In this document: piece by piece, positions 26,771 through 35,620 of the stretch | Layout: every line of letters starts with the position of its first letter | Position numbering within the stretch: position 1 is the first letter of the stretch | Origin: Longilinea arvoryzae | GTDB taxonomy: Bacteria; Chloroflexota; Anaerolineae; Anaerolineales; Anaerolineaceae | Assembly: GCF_001050235.1 (NCBI RefSeq) | Contig: NZ_DF967972.1 | Coordinates: 3,289,953 to 3,353,952, forward strand | Reading direction: 5' to 3' | Length of the DNA: 64,000 bases | Notes under the pieces: model-generated | Databases searched by the model: none | What the model saw: only the letters and a program-made list of their open reading frames with translations | What the model was told of the DNA's origin: nothing | Program-made: the position numbers and the translations under genes

Positions 26771-27433
26771 CTACTCTTCGGCGCGCGATTTGCGAACCTT
26801 CTGGCGCAGCGCGGTAATCCCATCCAGAGTTGCGCTGATATGAACGATGTCATTTTCCTGTAAAACCATATCCGATGTTGCCAGCACAGATGCACCGGCC
26901 CGGGTGAGCGATACAGGTACGGTCTCAGTGCCCTCCAGCAGGCTTTGCAGTGTCGTTCCTTGCAAATCAGCCGGTACTTTCAACTCGTAAATTTCAACTT
27001 CGCCATTGCCTGCTGAAAATACGGTCCGAATTTCGGAGTGGTAAATCATCTCTTCCAAACGTTGGGCTGCCCAACCGGTCGCGCTGATGACTTGAATATT
27101 GAAAGCCTCATACAGCTCCCGACAATTCGGGTCATAATTGCGCGCCACCACGTTTTTCACATTAAAGGCTGTCTTGGCGGTGTTCGCAATCACCAGGTTA
27201 AGCGCATCCGAATTGGTCACGGCTGCCAGCGCGTCGCAATGCTCGATGCCGGCCCGATGCAGCACATCGTAACTGAGCGTATCGCCCTCATAAAAACGGC
27301 CCTGGAAATCGGCGGGCAGATGATTGAACGCGGTCGTGCTGGCATCGATAACCGCAACGTCGTGTCCGCGCTGGTAGAGTCGGTAAGCCAGTTCAGCTCC
27401 CAATCTTCCGCATCCAACGACAATGATCTTCAT
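26771..27433 (-). CDS. TrkA-family (RCK domain) potassium transport regulator
   Basis: Paralogue of the next gene, 220 aa. The RCK_N domain begins MKIIVVGCGRLGAELAYRL, with GCGRLG as the nucleotide loop and VID as the acidic end of strand 2. RCK_C covers about 135-215. The two proteins differ enough to form a heteromer rather than being a recent duplication. GAGGTAATC precedes the ATG. It lies 21 nt after the transporter gene, which suggests that both RCK proteins gate this transporter. Confidence 0.9.
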   Translation of the reverse strand: MKIIVVGCGRLGAELAYRLYQRGHDVAVIDASTTAFNHLPADFQGRFYEGDTLSYDVLHRAGIEHCDALAAVTNSDALNLVIANTAKTAFNVKNVVARNYDPNCRELYEAFNIQVISATGWAAQRLEEMIYHSEIRTVFSAGNGEVEIYELKVPADLQGTTLQSLLEGTETVPVSLTRAGASVLATSDMVLQENDIVHISATLDGITALRQKVRKSRAEE

Positions 27434-27454
27434 TGATTACCTCGTTTACAAAAA

Positions 27455-29398
27455 TCAATCCAGATGATAGGGAATTTCGTTGATCACAATTCCCTTTCGA
27501 TTTAACAGGACATTTCGTAACGTATCCGCCGTTCGCATGTGCAATACGTTGGTCACCAGGTTGGGGGTGACGAACTGGGGCACCACCACCGTAATAATAT
27601 CATTCATCTGGCGCTGCGAATCGATATCATCGATATATTCCAGCAAAGGCTCCAGGAACAACCGGTAAGGCGAATCCAGAATCACCAGACGAATGCCGTC
27701 CCCCCAGGTTTCCCATTTTTGTTTGATCTTTTCAGCTTCCACGGGATCGATGGAAACGTGGACGGCGGTAATATCGTTCGACAGCGTGCGCGCGTAGCGC
27801 AGCGCCGCCAGGGTGCCGCGATGAACGCCGGCGACGGTTAGAATGACGCGATTACGCGAGATTTGAGGAGGCGCGCCATAATGATCCAACGAGAGGACCT
27901 TCGCCACCGATCGGTAATGGCGGTGGATGGCCAGGAAGATCAACACCAACACCGGAATCAGGCTAATCACGATATACGCGCCGCTGACGAATTTGGTGAT
28001 GGCGAATACCAGCGTTACCACCAGCGTAACCGATGCGCCCAGGCCGTTGATGACCATTTTGACCCACCAATGCGGGTCGTGGTGCAGTTTGGAGCCGCGC
28101 TCGGCAACTTCCTCGCCGGGCTTCAACCTTCCGGATTTGTACCAGCGGTACGCCATACCGGATTGGGATAACGTGAACGAGAGGAACACACCAATCGCAT
28201 ACAGCGGGATCAGGCGGGTGACATTGGCCTGGAAGATGATGATCAACAACACCGCGACCCCGGCCAGCATGGCGATGCCGCGTGAATAAACCAGGCGGCT
28301 GCCGCGGTAGGTAAGCTGTCGCGGCAAATAGCCATCCGCCGCGGTCAGGGCGGCCAACCAGGGGAAACCGGCGAAAGCCGTGTTGGCGGCCATCATCAAA
28401 ATGACCGTTGTCGAAGTAATTGCCGCCAGATAGAAAACTCCGCGGCTATCGAAAACCGTCCGCGCCAACTGCGAGATGACCGTCTCCTCTTCGGAAGGCA
28501 TCACGCCCACCTGATGGGAGAGGAATGTGATCCCCAACATCAAGGAGCCGAGGATGCAGGCCATCATGATTAAAGTGGCGCCGGCATTCTTGGCGCGCGG
28601 CTCCTTGAAGGCTGTGATACCGTTGGAAATGGCTTCCACCCCGGTCAGGGCTGTCGTGCCGCTTGAAAAAGCTCTGAGAATCAAGAAAATGGTGACCGGT
28701 TGAACAATATCGAACGCCAGATCCTGAGGCGGATCGATCACATGACCCAGCGATCCCAGCGCCAAATACCGGACCAGGCCTACGCCGACCGTCAAAACCA
28801 TCATGATAATGAAGAAATAGGAAGGGATGGCGAACGCGCTGCCCGATTCCTTTATGCCGCGCAAATTGACAACCATGATAAAGATCACCATTGCCACTGC
28901 CAGCAGCACCCGATAAGGAACCAGGACGGGCGCAGCGGAAACCAGTTGGGCCACACCGGACGAAATCGATACGGCCACGGTCAGTGCGTAATCGGTTAAC
29001 AGGGCTGCTGCGGCAACCAGCGCAGGAATCTCTCCCAAATTATCGCGGGATACGATATACGCGCCGCCCCCATTTTGGTAGGTGTGGATGGTTTGTTCGT
29101 AAGATAACGTGAGAATGGCCAGCAGGATCACGATGGCGATGGCCAGCGGAATGGAGATGCCATAACCGGCCACGCCGGCTGCCGCCAGAACGATCAGCAT
29201 TTCCTGCGGCGCATAGGCAACCGACGACATCGCATCCGAAGAAAAGACAGCCAGACCGATGAACTTTCCAATCGTTTGCTGAGCTGAATCCGCCGTTTGC
29301 AGGGGTCTGCCGACAAGCCAGGTGCTGAAGGACGGTTTAGGTTTATAGTCCCCCACCCTGCGTACGACGGTCGTCCCATTGTGATCTTCAATATTCAT
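27455..29398 (-). CDS. KimA-like APC-family potassium importer
   Basis: Inner-membrane transporter, 647 aa, about twelve membrane segments plus a C-terminal cytosolic domain of about 150 residues. It closely follows B. subtilis KimA (YdaO) in sequence: GLAVFSSDAMSSVAYAPQEM, TLSYEQTIHTYQNGGGAYIV, TDYALTVAVSISSGVAQLVS and FSSGTTALTGVEAISNGITA. The Asp of SSDAMSSVAY and the Asp-Tyr of LLTDYALTV, which bind potassium and protons in KimA, are conserved. Proton-coupled potassium uptake is therefore the best call, above an amino acid permease. The two RCK genes downstream support it. No ydaO-type cyclic di-AMP riboswitch is visible upstream. Confidence 0.85.
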   Translation of the reverse strand: MNIEDHNGTTVVRRVGDYKPKPSFSTWLVGRPLQTADSAQQTIGKFIGLAVFSSDAMSSVAYAPQEMLIVLAAAGVAGYGISIPLAIAIVILLAILTLSYEQTIHTYQNGGGAYIVSRDNLGEIPALVAAAALLTDYALTVAVSISSGVAQLVSAAPVLVPYRVLLAVAMVIFIMVVNLRGIKESGSAFAIPSYFFIIMMVLTVGVGLVRYLALGSLGHVIDPPQDLAFDIVQPVTIFLILRAFSSGTTALTGVEAISNGITAFKEPRAKNAGATLIMMACILGSLMLGITFLSHQVGVMPSEEETVISQLARTVFDSRGVFYLAAITSTTVILMMAANTAFAGFPWLAALTAADGYLPRQLTYRGSRLVYSRGIAMLAGVAVLLIIIFQANVTRLIPLYAIGVFLSFTLSQSGMAYRWYKSGRLKPGEEVAERGSKLHHDPHWWVKMVINGLGASVTLVVTLVFAITKFVSGAYIVISLIPVLVLIFLAIHRHYRSVAKVLSLDHYGAPPQISRNRVILTVAGVHRGTLAALRYARTLSNDITAVHVSIDPVEAEKIKQKWETWGDGIRLVILDSPYRLFLEPLLEYIDDIDSQRQMNDIITVVVPQFVTPNLVTNVLHMRTADTLRNVLLNRKGIVINEIPYHLD

Positions 29399-29652
29399 GC
29401 ATTCTCACATCAATACGGTGATGCTGCCATCCAAGAAAATATTGAGACAAGGCGATGGATTATACTGATGATCCATCCCAGGGTCAAGGATTATCCATTG
29501 ACCCTTTCCTTTGAATGAAAGATGCGTGGATAACAAAACCGGGGAACGACCGATCCGGTACCCTCCATTATAGTCAAAAATAATCCAGCAAATATGGATA
29601 TCGTGCCGGATCGCGTATAATGAAAATCAGTATTTCTATAAAGGAGGATTTC

Positions 29653-30612
29653 ATGACTCACATACACGGTCACCCTACCCGTGTGGCCATCATTGGCGCT
29701 GGAAATGTTGGCGCCACATTTGCTTATGCTTTATTGCTGAGCGGCCTCTCCAGCGAAATCGTCCTGATCGATGCCAATCAGGCCAAAGCGGAAGGCGAGG
29801 CCATGGATCTGATGCATGCCGTACCGCTCGGACCTCCTACTCGAGTTTTGGCGGGCGGTTATGAAGATTGCGCCGGGGCGGCGGTAACGGTGGTGACTGC
29901 CGGCAGCGCGCAGCGCCCGGGAGAAACGCGCCTGGATCTGGCGGCGCGAAATACGGAAATTTTCCGACAGATCATACCCAATATCGTTCGGAATAACCCG
30001 GACGGGATTCTGGTGATTGCCACCAACCCGGTGGATGTATTAACTTTCGCTTCACAGAAATTCTCAGGTCTGCCCTTCGAGCGGGTGATTGGTTCGGGGA
30101 CCATTTTGGATACGGCACGCTTCAGATACCTGCTCAGTCAGCATTTCGGGGTCGATCCACGCTCGGTGCACGCCTTTATCATCGGTGAGCACGGCGACAG
30201 CGAAGTGCCGGTCTGGTCGCTGGCCAACCTGGCCGGAATGCGCCTGCCGGTATATTGCGCCGCAAACGGCATGCACTGCACCCCGGAAACGCTGACCGAC
30301 ATCTTCCAACAGACCCGGGACGCCGCCTATCACATCATCGAACGCAAGGGCGCCACTTTCTATGCCATTGCCAGCGGGTTGACGCGCCTGGTCGAAGCCA
30401 TCGTCCGCGACCAGAGCACAGTGATGTCCGTGTCAAGCCGTATTCAGAATTATTACGGCATCAGCGACGTCTGTTTCAGCCTGCCCACCGTGATCGACGG
30501 CGGCGGCGTGGAACGCGTCATTCAATTGGAACTGGATACCGAGGAATTGGACGGCTTGAAGAAATCAGCCGAAGTATTGAAAAACACCATCCATCATTTG
30601 AAACTGGATTAG
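29653..30612 (+). CDS. ldh: L-lactate dehydrogenase
   Basis: NAD-dependent enzyme that reduces pyruvate to L-lactate. The 319-aa protein has the dinucleotide loop GAGNVGATFAYAL, the acidic D of IVLIDAN, the mobile loop AGSAQRPGETRLDL with Gln at the substrate-specificity position (Arg in malate dehydrogenases), and the catalytic IIGEHGDSEVPVWS. These favour lactate over malate. I chose ATG 29653 because AAAGGAGG lies 7 bases upstream; the frame extends 11 codons further without a ribosome site. TATAAT at 29616-29621 may be its -10 box. A terminator follows directly. Confidence 0.93.
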   Translation: MTHIHGHPTRVAIIGAGNVGATFAYALLLSGLSSEIVLIDANQAKAEGEAMDLMHAVPLGPPTRVLAGGYEDCAGAAVTVVTAGSAQRPGETRLDLAARNTEIFRQIIPNIVRNNPDGILVIATNPVDVLTFASQKFSGLPFERVIGSGTILDTARFRYLLSQHFGVDPRSVHAFIIGEHGDSEVPVWSLANLAGMRLPVYCAANGMHCTPETLTDIFQQTRDAAYHIIERKGATFYAIASGLTRLVEAIVRDQSTVMSVSSRIQNYYGISDVCFSLPTVIDGGGVERVIQLELDTEELDGLKKSAEVLKNTIHHLKLD

Positions 30613-30632
30613 GGTAGCCGTCTTGAACACCA

Positions 30633-30660
30633 AGCAGAGCTTTGGCTCTGCTTTTCTTAT
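30633..30660 (+). terminator. Terminator of ldh
   Basis: AGCAGAGC and GCTCTGCT form an 8-bp stem with a TTTG loop, followed by TTTCTTAT on the plus strand. It lies 20 nt after the ldh stop codon. Confidence 0.88.
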
Positions 30661-31659
30661 CTACGAAATTCGTAACACCGCTTCGCCGTTGAACCGGCTG
30701 TGTTTCAAATCGATCAGGGCCCGGTTCGCATCCGCCAGATCGTAGTTCTGCACTGTTGAGTGAATGTCAATCGCCTGCGCCAGGGTCATGAATTCGGCGG
30801 CATCCTAGCGGGTGACATTGGCCACCGAACGCAGGGTGCGTTCTCCATAGATCAATGCGTAGGGCAGCGCCGGAATGGGGCTCATATGGACCGCGTTGAT
30901 GGCGACCGTTCCGCCCGGGCGCACGGCCCTCAATGCCTGCGGAACCAGTTCTCCGGCCGGCGCGAAAAGGATGGCCCGATCCAGTAGATTGGGTGGGGTC
31001 TGTTCGGCGGTACCAACCCAACCTGCCCCAAGTTCCAATGCGTGCTGCTGGTGAGCCTTTGAACGTGTGAAAACGCTCACTTCACATTTCCAGTGCCGGG
31101 CCACCTGCAGAGCCAGGTGCGCGCTGGCCCCAAACCCAAACAGTCCAAGCCGCTCTCCGGGTTTCAGGTCACTCAATTTCAACGCTCGATATCCGATGAT
31201 ACCGGCGCATAGCAGCGGAGCCGCCTGTTCGTCGATCATATTGTCCGGGATGGGCACCATAAACCGCGCGTCGGCCAACAGGAAATCAGCATATCCACCC
31301 GGGACTTGATAGCCGGTAAACAGGGCCGTTGGACATAAGTTTTCCAATCCGCGCCGGCAGCATTCACAATGCCCGCAAGCTGAATGCAGCCAGTAGACTC
31401 CCACGCGCTGGCCCAGGAACGATTTTTCGACGCCCGCGCCGGCCTTGACCACGAGTCCGACCACCTGATGGCCCGGAGTGAGCGGATACTGCGGCGGGAT
31501 CAGTTCGCCTTCCACCAGGTGCAAATCGGTATGGCAGACGCCGCAACAGCGCACCTGAATCAGAACCTGGTTTTCACCCGGTTCAGGGATTTCGACCTCC
31601 TGCAGTCGTAGGGGCAGGCTCTCTGCCGGACCCGAGGCGTTCAATTGCATCGCGCGCAT
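30661..31659 (-). pseudogene. Zinc alcohol dehydrogenase interrupted by an in-frame amber codon
   Basis: Medium-chain zinc-dependent alcohol dehydrogenase of the AdhA type, read as 284 codons, then TAG at 30805-30807, then 47 further codons to a second stop at 30661. Before the stop: the catalytic zinc Cys in CCGVCHTDLH, GHQVVGLV (Gln where Glu is usual), and the structural zinc CGHCECCRRGLENLC, and the GFGASAHLALQVA nucleotide loop. After the stop the frame continues DAAEFMTLAQAIDIHSTVQ and ANRALIDLKHSRFNGEAVL, the normal C-terminus of this family. In relatives a Gln commonly occupies the interrupted position, so CAG to TAG is a likely event. The truncated product lacks the end of the catalytic fold. 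It starts 6 nt after mtaB. Confidence 0.88.
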
Positions 31660-31664
31660 GGACC

Positions 31665-32942
31665 TTACTCCTGGATGACTCCCAACAGACCGTCTTCGGT
31701 CAATTCCGTCAGGCGAACGCGATCAAACCGGTTCCAAAGGCGTTCCGGCGAATAGGCCCTGACCTTGAGGTAATGGTCAGTCAGCCCGTGCAGCCGCCAC
31801 CCCTGTGGTCCGGTCGAATCGGTCGATTCCCACAGGACGGTCACTTCTTTCCCCAGTTGGTTCTTGCGGAATGCCAGATTGCTGCGGGCAATGGCCTCCC
31901 GCAGCCTGGCGCCGCGTTCCCTGCGTTCCGCATATGGCACGGCGTTGGGTAAACGTACAGCCGGCGTTCCGGGGCGTTCCGAATAGGCAAAGACGTGCCC
32001 GCCGGCGAACTGCATCTGCTCGACAAAGCGCAGCCCTTCTTCGAACTCCGGTCCGGTCTCACCAGGAAATCCGGCGATTAAATCGGTCGTGATCGCCATT
32101 TCCGGGGCGGCCCTGCGCGCCAATTCGACCAGACGGCTGAAACTTTCGGGGGTCGTCTTGCGCGCCATGCGCTGCAAAGTGGCGGCCGATCCGGACTGGA
32201 GGGGTAAGTGCAAATGCCGGCACATGCGGGGATTCTCCCACAGGCCGAAGAATTCTTCGTGTAAATCCCAGGGTTCCAGCGAGGACAGGCGCAGCCGTGG
32301 AACATCGGTTTCCTTTAAAATCGCTTCGATCAAGTGATAAAGATGCACCGGTTTCGGAAAATCGCTTCCCCACGAGCCCAGATGCACCCCGGAAAGCACC
32401 ACTTCATTGACGCCGCCTTCCTGGGCCGCCTGGACTTCAGCGATGACCTGCGAAACCGGCACGCTGCGGCCCGCGCCGCGGGCGATGCGCGTGATGCAGT
32501 ACGTGCAGTGATTATCACAGCCATCCTGTACTTTAAGGAAAGCCCGCGTGCGCAGGTGCAGTCCGGGCAAGGGTTCGCGTGCCAGCGGTTCGAGATCGAA
32601 ACGCTCTTCGGGCAAATTCAAATAGCCAGACACCAGGTGGTCTTTGTCATCGTTGGGTACCAGCCGGCGGACGCCTGGCAGCGCCAGCGCCGCCTGCGGT
32701 TCGAGGGTCGACCAGCAGCCGGTGACCAGAATTTCTGCCTTCCCGGCGCGCGCGGCCTGGCGAATCTTCTGGCGAGAATCGGATGCGGCCTGCGAGGTCA
32801 CGGTGCAGGTATTCACCACCACAACATCCGCCTTGCCCGCCGAATCGACAATTTCATGCCCGGCGGACCGGAATTGGCGGGCGAACTGTTCGATCTCGCT
32901 TTGGTTAAGGCGACATCCAATCGTATCGAGGTAGACTTTCAT
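31665..32942 (-). CDS. mtaB: tRNA (N6-L-threonylcarbamoyladenosine-37-C2)-methylthiotransferase MtaB
   Basis: Radical-SAM enzyme that adds a methylthio group to t6A37 of ANN-decoding tRNAs. The 425-aa protein has the N-terminal UPF0004 domain with TIGCRLNQSEIEQF and NTCTVT (the three Fe-S cysteines of this domain lie here and in VTGCWSTL), the radical SAM motif CDNHCTYC at about residues 148-155, and a C-terminal TRAM domain. NTCTVT and GCRLN favour MtaB over MiaB. The start at 32942 is followed by the strongly conserved KVYLDTIG. The alcohol dehydrogenase pseudogene follows with no real gap. Confidence 0.9.
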   Translation of the reverse strand: MKVYLDTIGCRLNQSEIEQFARQFRSAGHEIVDSAGKADVVVVNTCTVTSQAASDSRQKIRQAARAGKAEILVTGCWSTLEPQAALALPGVRRLVPNDDKDHLVSGYLNLPEERFDLEPLAREPLPGLHLRTRAFLKVQDGCDNHCTYCITRIARGAGRSVPVSQVIAEVQAAQEGGVNEVVLSGVHLGSWGSDFPKPVHLYHLIEAILKETDVPRLRLSSLEPWDLHEEFFGLWENPRMCRHLHLPLQSGSAATLQRMARKTTPESFSRLVELARRAAPEMAITTDLIAGFPGETGPEFEEGLRFVEQMQFAGGHVFAYSERPGTPAVRLPNAVPYAERRERGARLREAIARSNLAFRKNQLGKEVTVLWESTDSTGPQGWRLHGLTDHYLKVRAYSPERLWNRFDRVRLTELTEDGLLGVIQE

Positions 32943-32984
32943 ACCCCGCTATTTTACCCGTTTATGCGGTCGAATGAAAATCGA

Positions 32985-33647
32985 TTACGGTTTCAGCGCT
33001 GCAAAATTATCGAAGAACACTTCAACGCCAGCGGTATCATAAGCCCCGGCGATTACGCCCACGTCGCCGGAGGTGAAATCTTCATCCGTCACTTCGAACA
33101 GCTTGATTCCGTTGACAGAAAAAGTCAAAATGGAACCGTTGCAAATCGCCTGCAAGCGGTTCTTATCGCTGCCGCGGTGAATCGCTTCGGAATATTGAAG
33201 CATATCCCCACTGAGGACCTGATATTCCCCGTTTTTCACCTTGATGATGCCGGCGTATCCATCCGAACTGATCACGAAGGCGTAGAAATTATTCTCGTCC
33301 TGGTAGCGGCAAATTAAACCGTAATCGTTATCGTCCGGGCCAGCTCCCTTTTTGATATCCGACTCGAGATGCACGTTATCGTAGTTCTTACCGGCTACCG
33401 ACCAGTAATCGAACTGTGATTTATTTACGAAGATGCGCAAGGCTCCATCCGTATAATCGATGGAGGATCCATCCTCGCCCACCCAAACCTTCCAACCGCT
33501 CATTGGATCGGTGAAGTTATCGACCATCAGAACGTTATCGGATTTCTGGCCGCCAAAGATCTGTTCCACAACGTCATTAAACGAACAGCCCGTCAGGAAA
33601 ATGATCAAAATGAGTACCGTCAGGATCGTACCTGCCAACCGCCGCAT
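32985..33647 (-). CDS. Lipoprotein with jelly-roll (DUF1080/LamG-like) domain
   Basis: Exported lipoprotein of 220 aa. The signal ends in the lipobox FLTGC, with Cys at about residue 21. The mature part, from about residue 40, reads as a single concanavalin-like beta sandwich (VDNFTDPMSGWKVWVGEDGS, then YGLICRYQDENNFYAFVISS, VNGIKLFEVTDEDFTSGDVG), a fold shared by laminin-G and DUF1080 proteins that bind or cleave polysaccharides. No catalytic residues can be assigned. AGGAGGG precedes the ATG. The TPR protein gene is 21 nt upstream on the same strand. Confidence 0.8.
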   Translation of the reverse strand: MRRLAGTILTVLILIIFLTGCSFNDVVEQIFGGQKSDNVLMVDNFTDPMSGWKVWVGEDGSSIDYTDGALRIFVNKSQFDYWSVAGKNYDNVHLESDIKKGAGPDDNDYGLICRYQDENNFYAFVISSDGYAGIIKVKNGEYQVLSGDMLQYSEAIHRGSDKNRLQAICNGSILTFSVNGIKLFEVTDEDFTSGDVGVIAGAYDTAGVEVFFDNFAALKP

Positions 33648-33668
33648 GCACTACCCTCCTGCATTCGA

Positions 33669-35096
33669 TTATTGAAGCGGATAATATTGCCGGATAAGCC
33701 GTTCGGCCAACCTGCCCACTGCGGTTTCAGGGGATGAACGCAGCGCCTCATCCAGATAAGGCCGGGCAGCTTCCAAATTTCCGGATGCGAGGTACACCTG
33801 TCCAAGATGCAATTGCGCTTCCGAGTTATCGGCGTCCTGCTGGAGGGATTGTTGCAAGAAACGTTCCGCGCTGGCCAGATCATTTTGTGTTAAGAATAAA
33901 GCCCCCAAAATATCCAGGGCCTGAGGGTCTTTCGGCGCCAGCAGGACTGCCTGGCGCGCGGCGGGCAATCCAAGCCTGGCGGGTTCGATGCCGTAATTCA
34001 GGCTGAAGCGGGCCAATTCCACCCAGTTCTGGGCGTTCTTCGGTTCGAGTTCGGTGGCCCTGTCAAAATACGGCAGGGCATCCTGATAATCATTGAGTTC
34101 GCAGAGCGTCTTGCCCAGCTCGACCTGCCAGTAGGTAGAATCGGGTTCCTGAGCGGCCGCCGCGTGCAGATAAATCAAGGCGATTTCGGGCTTTCCAAGC
34201 CGCCGGTAATAAAACGCCGCCAGCGCCTGCACGGTATTCGAACCCGGCGCCAGAGCCAAAGCGTGTTCGATCTCCATTTCGGCCGATTTTCCCTGATTCT
34301 GTTTTGCTTCCGCCAAAAATGCCCAGGCGTCCGCCATGTCGGGTTGCGCATCGACTGCCTTCTGGAATGCCATTTCTGCAGCCTGCCACTCTCCCATTTC
34401 AACCAGGCCCTGCCCGATTTCCAATTCTGCCAGGCCGGTCGTTTCCTTTTGCGCGGCCGCGTCGAGGCTTTCGAGCAATCGAGCGGCGGATGCCTGAACG
34501 CGCTCGTCTTTCCGGCCGGCCTGTTCCAACGCGATCACGGCCTGCGCGGAATTTATCGGCGCCAGGTAAACGCCCTTGATGTAAAGCGCGCGGGCGTTGG
34601 TCGGATCTTTCTCCAACCAGGCGTCCATTCGCGCCAGAATCTCTTCCGGATCGGCTATTTTTTTCAGTAGAACCACGACCTGGGAAAAGGTCGCATCATC
34701 GAGCTCTTTTGAGGTCAATAACTCGCCCACCAAATCACGCGCCTGAGACGAATTGCCAGTTTCGCTTTGAAGCTGCGCCAGCCGGAGGACGCCCTCTGAA
34801 TCGAGCGCTTTTGCATGGTAGGCTTCCTGGTAGGCGGATATGGCTGCGTCGCGATTTCCGGTTTCGATTTGAAGTTTGCCGATTCCTTCATACAGATCCG
34901 TGCGCCAGGGCTGAAGCTCGAGCAATTGCCGCAAAGCCTGGATGGCTTCTTCGGGTTGGTTTTGGAATTGCGCCAGATTCGCCTGCCCCAGTAACCGGGT
35001 GGCTTCCGCCTGCCAGGATCGAGGAGTCGATGTTGTCAGCCCCGATAGAAACAGGAGAAATAGGATCATCAAGCCTACGAATCGAATTTGGCGCAT
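33669..35096 (-). CDS. TPR-repeat protein, membrane-anchored or exported
   Basis: Protein of 475 aa with an N-terminal hydrophobic segment (MRQIRFVGLMILFLLFLSGL) that is a signal peptide or anchor, followed by about eleven tetratricopeptide-like helix pairs of the pattern AEKQxxxNQALxLxPxxxxA, for example RLGKPEIALIYLHAAAAQEP and AENALPYFDRATELEPKNAQ-like units. Such proteins act as scaffolds; the partner is unknown. A TATAAT box ends 6 bases before the ATG, so the mRNA may be leaderless. The lipoprotein gene follows after 21 nt and may share the transcript. Confidence 0.85.
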   Translation of the reverse strand: MRQIRFVGLMILFLLFLSGLTTSTPRSWQAEATRLLGQANLAQFQNQPEEAIQALRQLLELQPWRTDLYEGIGKLQIETGNRDAAISAYQEAYHAKALDSEGVLRLAQLQSETGNSSQARDLVGELLTSKELDDATFSQVVVLLKKIADPEEILARMDAWLEKDPTNARALYIKGVYLAPINSAQAVIALEQAGRKDERVQASAARLLESLDAAAQKETTGLAELEIGQGLVEMGEWQAAEMAFQKAVDAQPDMADAWAFLAEAKQNQGKSAEMEIEHALALAPGSNTVQALAAFYYRRLGKPEIALIYLHAAAAQEPDSTYWQVELGKTLCELNDYQDALPYFDRATELEPKNAQNWVELARFSLNYGIEPARLGLPAARQAVLLAPKDPQALDILGALFLTQNDLASAERFLQQSLQQDADNSEAQLHLGQVYLASGNLEAARPYLDEALRSSPETAVGRLAERLIRQYYPLQ

Positions 35097-35102
35097 ACGG
35101 TT

Positions 35103-35108
35103 ATTATA
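35103..35108 (-). promoter_or_regulatory. -10 box six bases before an ATG (possible leaderless start)
   Basis: The minus strand reads TATAAT-AACCGT-ATG. No Shine-Dalgarno motif is present before the TPR gene. A start at the A of ATG is what this spacing predicts. The -35 region is poor, so this rests on the -10 alone. Confidence 0.4.
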
Positions 35109-35205
35109 AAGCCGCCTTTGAATTGGTTTCCTGCTTCCTTTGATTCAATTTGGCTATGCGCAGGAAAACGAATTTGCACATCCGTTAACAACGAAATAGA
35201 CCATC

Positions 35206-35234
35206 TTGACAGCCAATTTAAATCATGATAACCT
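35206..35234 (+). promoter_or_regulatory. Probable promoter of the cold-shock gene with a long leader
   Basis: A perfect TTGACA at 35206-35211 is followed after 17 bases by TAACCT, a weak -10 box. A start near 35241 gives a leader of about 110 nt before the cold-shock gene, similar in length to leaders of cspA-type mRNAs that refold with temperature. Confidence 0.4.
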
Positions 35235-35351
35235 TCAGCCTGTTGGAAAGACGCATCGGATTGCCCCCACTGAATCTCGCTCTATTTTAAACTTTGGGCG
35301 AACGGGCGTCTAATTTTTTCTCAAACAATATTTAGATGGAGTAAAGCAAGC

Positions 35352-35567
35352 ATGTCAGAACGTTTCGTTGGGACCGTTAAGTGGTTCAACCCCGCTAAGG
35401 GTTATGGTTTCATTGGCCGCGAAGACGGCGAGGATGTTTTCGTTCACTTCTCCGCTATCGAAATGCAGGGCTATCGCCAATTAAAAGAAGGCCAGAAGGT
35501 CGAATTCTCTGTCGAGAAGGGTCCCAAGGGCCTGCAGGCTGCGAACGTAACTCCCGTAGAAGAGTAG
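35352..35567 (+). CDS. csp: Cold-shock domain protein
   Basis: Small single-domain RNA/DNA chaperone of 71 aa. Both nucleic-acid binding motifs are intact: RNP1 GYGFIGRE and RNP2 DVFVHFSAI. The start is [14 protein letters not shown] as in CspA/CspB, and the end runs [16 protein letters not shown]. Size and sequence are standard. It is alone on the plus strand, with a long untranslated leader and a strong terminator. Regulation by cold through the leader is plausible from family precedent only. Confidence 0.95.
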   Translation: MSERFVGTVKWFNPAKGYGFIGREDGEDVFVHFSAIEMQGYRQLKEGQKVEFSVEKGPKGLQAANVTPVEE

Positions 35568-35588
35568 TTCCGCTCACACGCACATTTC

Positions 35589-35620
35589 AATCCCCCGCCA
35601 TCCGGCGGGGGATTGTATTT
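35589..35620 (+). terminator. Terminator of the cold-shock gene
   Basis: AATCCCCCGCC and GGCGGGGGATT form an 11-bp GC-rich stem with an ATCC loop, followed by GTATTT. The convergent YdcF-like gene ends within it and may use it in the other direction. Confidence 0.85.

Noticed and set aside
29399..29652. Search for a ydaO (cyclic di-AMP) riboswitch between kimA and ldh
   Set aside because: None of the conserved segments are present; only an 8-bp hairpin (29480-29505) was found.
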